Made by a program: the position numbers and the translations under genes. From Neurospora tetraspora (Eukaryota > Ascomycota > Sordariomycetes > Sordariales > Sordariaceae), in contig NW_026944390.1 of NCBI RefSeq assembly GCF_033439725.1, forward strand, positions 186,001-250,000: a DNA stretch of 64,000 bases, written 5' to 3'. This document shows, piece by piece, positions 57,199 through 64,000 of the stretch (position 1 is its first letter; each line of letters starts with the position of its first letter). Under the pieces are notes generated by a model. It ran no database searches. It saw nothing but the letters and a program-made list of their open reading frames with translations, and was not told the origin of the DNA.

Positions 57199-57852
57199 CT
57201 TGGCTTTGACCTGTACAGGAGATGTCTATTTCCAAGTTCGAAGTGGAAGTGAATCCAAGGTGCCGCTCTGGGTGGTTTTGGAATTCTGGTCGCGGTCCTG
57301 GAAGCTGTCGGTACGCGTCTTTGGAAGTGAGACGCGAATTCCCGTGAATGAAGACAAGAGAAGGCAGGGGTCAAGCTTCGCCGGCTGAGCACCGTTGCCG
57401 GGAGTGCGGGGAGCGGCTGTAGGGGCTACAGTGGCAGCTGCCGCTGTGGATTAGGGCACGCGCACCTGAGACCCACCTGCAAGGAAACCGTTACGGCAAG
57501 CCCAGAGTGCCAATGGAATCAACCTCCTTTCAACACCAAAAATGGTAAAGACACCAGATGATCTTGCTCTGAGCGGATCGTGACCGGCTGGAAGGGTAAA
57601 CCTGAACAGCTTTCGACCCTTTGGTATGGAAACCAGGAGACGAGAAGGATCAGCCTCACAAGACGCGTGTAGAAAGAAGCGAGACGGCAGTGGAAGATGG
57701 GAGGGTTGAAAACTTGACTCAATCTCGTCGAGGAAGAAGACATCAGCAGTCAGCAAAGGGGCGGCAACTGGGAGCAAGACGCCTTGAGACCTTCGACTTT
57801 ACTATTTGAATCTTCGACTTCTCATCCCATCTTTTTCGTCCAAATATCTACC
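57199..57852. promoter_or_regulatory. dim-5 upstream region
   Basis: About 650 bp between the dim-5 start and the stop of the dehydrogenase gene; both genes are on the minus strand. It should hold the dim-5 promoter and the 3' UTR of the dehydrogenase. No gene was seen. Confidence 0.45.
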
Positions 57853-59202
57853 TTATGCGCTTGTCGAGTTCCACACCTTCACAACAGCCCCCGCCGCAAC
57901 TCCAGCTGGGCTCGACTGCAGCGCAAGCCGGATGACATTCAACGCCTGGCTGCCCAAGAAAACAGGCGCTTTAAGTCTCTGAGCCTCCTCAACAGCCGCA
58001 AAGAGACCATCTGCAACCTCCTGGAGACTCGTCTTGCTCTCGGCAGCAGTCCATCCCTGCCTCGCCGTGCCCTCCCGGAAAGCCTTGATGATACTGGGGC
58101 CATACTTGTTCAGCATCCGACTTCCTCCCGCCGCGTTGATACACAGGTCAAACACCTGGTCGAGGTCCAGTCCAACCTTATCCGCGAAAGCCAGGGCCTC
58201 CGCCGCCGAGCAAAGCAATATCCCCTTCAACAGTCCGATCACCAGCGCTAGCTTCTCCTCGTCACTTCCAGCGGTCCCTTGAACCGGTCCAACCTTGCCC
58301 TTGCCTTCGGCATACAGCCTTACCAGCCCGCTGTCGTCGTCCGCCCCGTATCCCCTTCCTACGGCTGAGAAATACACTTGCTCGGCCACGCTCGTCATCA
58401 GCGTGGGGAACCCGCTCCTCCTGGCCTCGGCCGTGATGATGCTCGTATCCTTGACAATGATCACCGTCGCACTCGCAATGGGCTGATAGCCTGTCAACAT
58501 CCTCGGCGTCCGGTGCTCAAACATCCAGTTCCACGCATTCGAGTTGAGAACGGCCTCGTTCGTCTTTGCTAGGTCCAGTCCCAGATGAGTGGCAAACCCC
58601 ATGGCCTCGCTCGCCGCGAGAATCTGCACAGCCGCAAGCACTTGGTGCACCATCTTCATGTTGCTGCCGGCGCCGATGCCGCCCTGGACGATGTACAGCT
58701 TGGCTGGGTCCGCAAGCTCTTCCAGAAGCGGCTTGGACTTGCCAAGGGCTTCTTCGGAGGGCACTCCCGCCATGATGGAAAGGGTGCCGTCGGCGGCGCG
58801 GGCGGCACCGCCGGAGACAGGGCAGTCGATCAGATGAATGTCCGGACGGCCAATGGCGGAGAGCTGCTTGGCAAGAGATTGGACATAGTCACAGGGGACG
58901 GTGGAGCAGAGGAGGAGGACAGCTCCTTGGGGCAGAGTTGGAGCGGCGGCGTCTGGCCCGTCGATGAGCACAGATTGGGCTTGTTGCGCAGTGGCTACCA
59001 TGCAGACGCAGAGCGGCTTGTCGGCCACGGCCGAGGCCGGGGTGGAGGCCGTGAGACCGCCGGCGGCCGAGAACTTCTCGAGGGTTGGGGGCCAGACATC
59101 AAAGCCGGTTACGGGGTAGCCTTGCTTGATGAGATGAGTGGCCATGCCGAAGCCCATGGCCCCGAGGCCGATGAAGGCCACCGGTTGTTTTGTGTCCGAC
59201 AT
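57853..59202 (-). CDS. 3-hydroxyisobutyrate/threonate dehydrogenase-like protein
   Basis: Intronless, 449 residues. It is an NAD(P)-dependent beta-hydroxyacid dehydrogenase. The N-terminal Rossmann domain has G-x-G-x-x-G as 'FIGLGAMGFGM' (residues 10-20), followed by 'DCPVSGGAARAADGTLSIM' at the substrate site and the catalytic lysine in 'GSNMKMVHQ'. Family members are normally about 300 residues. Here the C-terminal helical domain occurs twice: about 190-310 ('ASEAMGFATHLGLDLAKTNE') and about 325-445 ('AAEALAFADKVGLDLDQVFD'). The class-II aldolase often fused to such proteins in other organisms is absent. The exact substrate cannot be told. It is followed downstream by dim-5 in the same direction. 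Confidence 0.85.
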   Translation of the reverse strand: MSDTKQPVAFIGLGAMGFGMATHLIKQGYPVTGFDVWPPTLEKFSAAGGLTASTPASAVADKPLCVCMVATAQQAQSVLIDGPDAAAPTLPQGAVLLLCSTVPCDYVQSLAKQLSAIGRPDIHLIDCPVSGGAARAADGTLSIMAGVPSEEALGKSKPLLEELADPAKLYIVQGGIGAGSNMKMVHQVLAAVQILAASEAMGFATHLGLDLAKTNEAVLNSNAWNWMFEHRTPRMLTGYQPIASATVIIVKDTSIITAEARRSGFPTLMTSVAEQVYFSAVGRGYGADDDSGLVRLYAEGKGKVGPVQGTAGSDEEKLALVIGLLKGILLCSAAEALAFADKVGLDLDQVFDLCINAAGGSRMLNKYGPSIIKAFREGTARQGWTAAESKTSLQEVADGLFAAVEEAQRLKAPVFLGSQALNVIRLALQSSPAGVAAGAVVKVWNSTSA

Positions 59203-59690
59203 GATGTCTTGAGTTTGATTCGGTCAGTGGGCGCGACTCCCAGTAAGTGAGCAGTGATGAGTGAGTGTTGAGTCGCTTTCAGGTAGGGAAGAGTCACTGT
59301 GGAAGCGTAAGGCCTGGTCGATGTGTCCTGTAAAGGTGAGTATGGTAAGCTCGTCGTCCAAGCAACGGTCACTCCCTTGCGGAGATTCGATTCCCCATAC
59401 TTGAGGGAAAGCCGACCTTCCCCCACGGCGAGACCGTCATTTCGTTTTCTTGCAAGACGAACAAGGCCGTTTCCGGATGAACAGCAACATGGCATGACCC
59501 ACCGGTCTTACACCGAGACCTGGCTACATAAGCCGCTCCTCCTCCTCACCCCCGCCCCCGCCTAAATTGTCAAAGGGTTGGGCCACGAGGTGATCTTCAT
59601 AACCAGATGACTTTTGTCAGATTCAAGGGTGGTTTTAGCCATACCATATGGAGGTTAGCGCTCCAGCCACCTGATATTGCCTAATTTCTG
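59203..59690. promoter_or_regulatory. Promoter of the dehydrogenase gene up to the AT-rich block
   Basis: Ordinary composition until about 59690, then an abrupt change to AT-rich DNA. No gene was seen. Confidence 0.45.
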
Positions 59691-62600
59691 GGCATATCTA
59701 GGTTACCCGAGCACCCCCTATACTTTCTGGGCGAATTAGATACATACTTTTCAATTAATCAATTTTGTATTGTTATATTTGATAATTAATAGTCTGATTT
59801 GCGTATTCATGATTAATGCTACAATTATTGATTATAAGCAATATCCTTACGAAATTAATAACGTTAGTTATATCTCTATTAAAAGAATTTACCGATAAGG
59901 TTATTATAATTATCCTCAATACCCCTTCCGATTGGCCCAACTAATATAAAGTTCTTCAGAGATTCGCTAGTAATAATTAAGATTTTAATAATTAGTTACT
60001 TAAGAGAGGACTTATAATCTAAAGGGTTTTACCCCCCAAGCCGGAAGATTTCTTCTTTACTAAGTAAATAAAGGACCGCCTTGTAGTAGTAAAGAAAGAA
60101 TTCGTTAAATTCAATAGAAGAATCTGGGTTAAGAAGGTCGTAATTATTATTATAGCTACTAATACGAATAGTATTATTATTAAAGCTACTATAGTTATTT
60201 AATTTTAAAAAGAAGCTGCCGCCGGCGCTAACGAAGATAATAAGGAAAGAAATTTAGGAAAAGAAAATGAAAAAAAGGAAAAGGAGGATAATAAATACTA
60301 TACCGAGTAGGATATTAGGGAAGATATAGTTATTAACTCTTCTACTAACCTAATAAGTACTGGGAAAGTAGTATATAATTAAATTAATAATATATATAAC
60401 GTTCGCTATAAATATTAGAAAGATTTTAACGACGCTAATACTTAGATTCGTAACTAAATAAATACCTATATCATTATTTACTACACCAATACTTTATTTG
60501 AATAGAATAAATCTACCCGCGATTAACTTAGAGAAATTAAGAATTAAATTAATTATCGATTTATTAATTAAATTGCTAAAATTCGTCGAAACTATTAAAT
60601 TTTTATTAAAGAAATTATAAAAAAGCAACCTAAGGACTTCGAAAAGTAATTATCCGATAAGGAAATCCTTATTACAAACGGGAAAAGATTCGTAATTAAT
60701 AAAGTAGTTTCCTTTACTTTATAATTTACCGACTTTATCGATATAGTCCGTAAATATAAGCCTATCTAAGCTAACAACTCCTAGAAATTCGATAACAAAT
60801 TCGAAGAAATATCCTTAAAATATAAGGACGTATCCGCTAATTTTAAAAGGGTTAATATATTAAAACGTATTATACTATTAATTAATTCTAAGAAAATTAT
60901 AGTTCGTAGCGTTTAGGGTATTAACCGTTTTAGTTCGCAAAAGTTCGTATTTAATAAAGAAAACACTTTTAATTTTAATTATAAAAAGAAGCGGAAGGTA
61001 AACACAAAGAAGAGACGTAGCGTAGATAAAAACGCAAAAGATTTTCTACGGCCGAAAAAGAAAGGAAGTATTATGCCGCTTTATAAAATTTACGAATAAA
61101 GCTCTTATTTAATAACGCGCTATTAGTATTTAATATTTAAAATTAGGAATAATGCTAAATAAAAGCTAAGCGGCCCTACTTAGAAGTTTATTAATAAGAA
61201 TTTCGTAAGGTATCCCGAAATTAGTAAAGAAAAGGAAAAAAATTAGGAATTAAATATAGGACCGTTTTATTGCCTCTACGTAGATTACTACCTTAAAAAA
61301 TTAAAGGAAATAAAAAATTAATATTTACAATTCAATATTTCTTATTAAATAAAATACTTTTAATAAGAGTAGCGGTAAGGATAATATTTACTTATTTAAA
61401 AACTTTATAATCTTCGATTCCGGGGTTTCTATTTATATCTTTAATAAAATTAATCGTTTCTCTTCGTTTCGAATGGCGTCCTTAAAAAACTATATCTAAA
61501 CTAATAAATTTTAAATACTTATTAAGGGTTTTAGAATTATTAACGTAAAAATATAGGGAAAAATGAAAATTCTAAAATTATAATTAAAAGAGGTAACCTT
61601 CTACCTTGATTTTACTATAAATTTTATATTATTACACCTATTTCGAAAGTAAAATCTTTATTAGGATTATAAACCCCCTAACAATTACCTCGTCGGTTAA
61701 ATGGTTTACTCTTTTATTTCCTTTAAAAAATCTATTACTAAATAATCTTTAAATATTTACTCCTCTCTTTCAACCGCGCCGCCTTCTTTATTTATCGAAA
61801 TTGCTTTAATTCCTTCACTGGCCGTCACGCATACAAAATGCCTACTAAACTCTAGTATAAGCGATTTAATTACTACGGTCTTCAAATCCTCGAATACTTT
61901 TATAATATCGAAGGCACTAAATTTAAAGGGCCCACTATTTATTAATATAACGCGTACAATATTTTAAAAATTAAACGATAAATTAAATAAAAATTACGAA
62001 ATAGGGGGTTTAACCCAGGAGAACGTTTCGCCATTAATTTCCTTAAATATAAAATAGAGAAAGGTAACCTCAAATATATTATATTTATTATTTATCGATA
62101 GATTAAATTCATTTGAAATATTTATATAGCGAATTAAATAATTAAAACCATAGCTAAAAGACTCTTTTCAATTAGCGATACAATTAATTACTAATATAAT
62201 ATTAAAATCAAATATATTAAATATAATCATAAATTTAATAATTAATACGTTAGGGACAAGCTAATTATACGCTTTATTATTTTCGAACCCTCAATACCTA
62301 ACATTCAAATTCAAAACGGCGGTACTAAACGCTTAGGGGGTATAATTAAAAAAAAGGCACGTATAATAATAAATAGTACTAAATTCCTTTATAACTTCTA
62401 ACCTTAAATTATTTTAACTTCAATCTACCTTATTAACCAATTACTTAAGTATGTTTATAATTAGAAATTACTATACGAATAATTTTATATTTTCGTAGCC
62501 TACTATAAAAGGGTATAAACCGAAGCTTATACGCCTAACTTTAATTGTTTACGTATCTACAATTATAAAATATACCCAATAATAAGCACCGTATAGAAAA

Positions 62601-63400
62601 AAGAATAATGGCGTAAGAAACTTCAATTAAAAGCTTAGATTAAATTTCTTATTAGCTATATTACCTCTTTTATTTACTAAATTTGGAACCCGTAAATTAA
62701 TTATATCGTTTATACCCGTAATATACTCTTGAATGAAAATTTAATTTATTTAAAGAATTTTAATAATTTAAAGAAGGATTAAGGCTAATTAGTAACGAAA
62801 TTACCGATTTATTCAACCGAATTAATTAATCTCCTTAACTATCTATACAATATTTCAAACCCTTCAACGCGACTTAAAATATAGAAAATAACGGTTTTAC
62901 CCCTCTCCTACCATTAATCTTCGATAATAAATTTAAAAAAAATAATAACGAAACTATTTCAAAATTAATAAAACTCACCGCTTAAAGCAAAATATTTATC
63001 GACTTTATACTTAATTACCTTACCTCGCCAAATATATTACCAATTACTTTTACTACCAGCCTTATAATAAATTTACTTAAGCTTATCTCTTTCTTAATAT
63101 TCGAATTATAAGAAGCTACGTTTAACGTCAAGAGATTTATTTAATTAATTAGGTAATGGTAGGGCAAAATAACTACGAAGGTAGAAATTAAGCGCCTAAT
63201 TTCTAAGGGTAGTAAATTAAACTCTATTAAACATTAAAATTTCCTTCTAATCCTAAAGATTTACCGCGATTTCGAATATTATAATATAAATAGTTTTTTC
63301 AAATAAATAGAAGAAATATATTTCGATAAATATAAAAAAAATATTATAAATTAAAATTAATAAAAACGTTCCCCGCACTAAAAGTCTGCAACTCCTCAAC
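59690..63400 (+). mobile_element. RIP-mutated Ty1/Copia retrotransposon relic
   Basis: About 3.7 kb of AT-rich DNA whose plus strand still shows Copia order. A lysine-rich gag-like part lies at 60.4-61.3 kb. The aspartic-protease motif F-D-S-G is at 61413-61424, followed by I-Y-I-F and R-F-S-S-F. Integrase features are at about 62.3-62.8 kb: N-G-G-T-K-R-L-G-G with K-K-A-R-I, then 'LRIYNYKIYPI' and 'ISYITSFIYQIWNP' if single RIP stops are ignored. Protease and integrase lie in different frames, so indels occurred besides RIP. No reverse transcriptase or RNase H is recognisable before 63.4 kb, and no left LTR was found. The relic is truncated or interrupted. Confidence 0.75.
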
Positions 63401-63519
63401 TATGTATAAATATATATATATAAATTTAATAAATATAGTCGGTTATTACAAATAAAAGTTCGCTTCGTAATTAAAGGAAATGAATAATATAATTATAGTA
63501 AGGAAATATATACCTCTAC

Positions 63520-64000
63520 TGTCATGAGGCTAGAGCCTAGGGGTTAAGCTTGGCTGTTGCCAAGCTGTATCCTGCAGCCTGCCGGCCTGATAAGCCGATA
63601 AGCTGCGATGCGAGCCTTCTGGTTGGCTAGACCCACATAACTGCTTAGCCTGTGCGGTCTTAGTATTAGTTGTATAAAACCTTCTTTCGATTACACCCTT
63701 TTAATGTAGTCTTTCCTCTCTTTCTTTTCTTATTAAATATAGTATTTTAACCTTATACGACTATTCGCTATATTTTATTCTTATAAACCCATTATATTAT
63801 ATTTAATCCTCTTTTTAAATATTCTATACCTCGCTTATACGCCTGAAGAGTTTTCTTCTCATTATTTTAATCTTTCGCAATACCCTTTCCGTATTATTCT
63901 TATCTTCTTTAGTAATACCGTTACTCTTGTTCCTTAGTAGTAACTTTTCGCTATCGCTCTTATCCCTTAGTAATAATACTCCTCCCTGTACATTTTTCGT
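63520..64000 (+). mobile_element. 5' end of a less-mutated LTR element, cut by the window
   Basis: At 63520 (TGTCATGAGGC) the sequence changes to GC-richer, structured DNA of roughly 230 bp, with a TATAAAA box near 63672. It then runs into AT-rich sequence resembling the start of a gag frame. This is the look of a 5' LTR followed by internal sequence. The right border of the LTR and the second LTR cannot be seen. It directly abuts the Copia relic and may have inserted into it. Confidence 0.5.

Noticed and set aside
1-64000. tRNA and 5S rRNA genes, which are dispersed in Neurospora
   Set aside because: I scanned both strands for T-loop (GGTTCGA-type) and 5S-like internal control sequences and found no complete candidate. 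A tRNAscan or Infernal run would be decisive.
1-64000. CRISPR arrays or bacterial-type operons
   Set aside because: There are no spaced direct repeats of the right kind, and the gene structure is eukaryotic throughout.

Overview
The window is nuclear DNA of a filamentous ascomycete, almost certainly a Neurospora species or a very close relative. The genes carry short introns with GTAAGT/GTATGT-type donors and CTAAC-type branch sites. The H3K9 methyltransferase gene at 56.1-57.2 kb encodes a 331-residue protein that I recognise as Neurospora DIM-5. Two AT-rich blocks (33.1-37.8 kb and 59.7-63.4 kb) hold transposon relics whose in-frame stops are TAA or TAG, the mark of repeat-induced point mutation (RIP). 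All coordinates for spliced genes come from reading splice sites and frames by eye; no alignment was run.

Layout. 1.7-3.6 kb: 14-TM MFS transporter (-). 3.6-9.2 kb: a gene-poor stretch of fragments (ankyrin piece, DDE transposase piece, coding-like scraps, a basic NPEKHA repeat, a 114-bp tandem repeat, 25-nt poly-T and poly-G tracts). 9.7-10.9 kb: RRM protein (+). 10.9-14.9 kb: no gene that I can defend. 14.9-16.1 kb: Clr5-domain protein (+) whose frame continues past a UAG in a leaky context. 17.3-19.3 kb: secreted or ER/nuclear-envelope protein with eight Ish1 repeats (-). 22.0-23.6 kb: proteasome ATPase Rpt5 (-). 24.3-25.2 kb: small Tic20/DUF4870-like membrane protein (-). 26.3-27.4 kb: mitochondrial ribosomal protein uL10m (-). 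28.0-29.4 kb: anthranilate phosphoribosyltransferase, trp-4 (+). 29.7-32.3 kb: tRNA ligase (-).

33.1-37.8 kb is a RIP-mutated island with a 2.19-kb LTR element nested inside it. That element has 228-bp LTRs and only a gag relic. Then come a small ankyrin protein (+), RNase P subunit Rpp40 (-), the tRNA methyltransferase Trm11 (+), the GID4/Vid24 ubiquitin-ligase receptor (-), Mago nashi (-) divergent from beta-COP (+), a UBTD-type ubiquitin-like protein with a myristoylation signal (-), DIM-5 (-) and a 3-hydroxyisobutyrate/threonate dehydrogenase-like enzyme (-). The window ends in a second RIP block, a Ty1/Copia relic, followed by the less damaged 5' end of another LTR element.

Most genes are single-copy housekeeping functions: protein turnover (Rpt5, GID4, UBTD), RNA maturation (tRNA ligase, Rpp40, Trm11, Mago), vesicle traffic (beta-COP) and tryptophan synthesis. 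Three tRNA-maturation genes lie within 13 kb, two of them sharing a divergent promoter. DIM-5, which marks RIP-mutated DNA for methylation in Neurospora, lies about 2.5 kb from one such block. The most unusual observations are the UAG-CAA-UCA readthrough context in the Clr5 gene, the gag-only LTR element with a target-site duplication altered only by RIP-type transitions, and a start codon alone on its exon in front of a myristoylation glycine.
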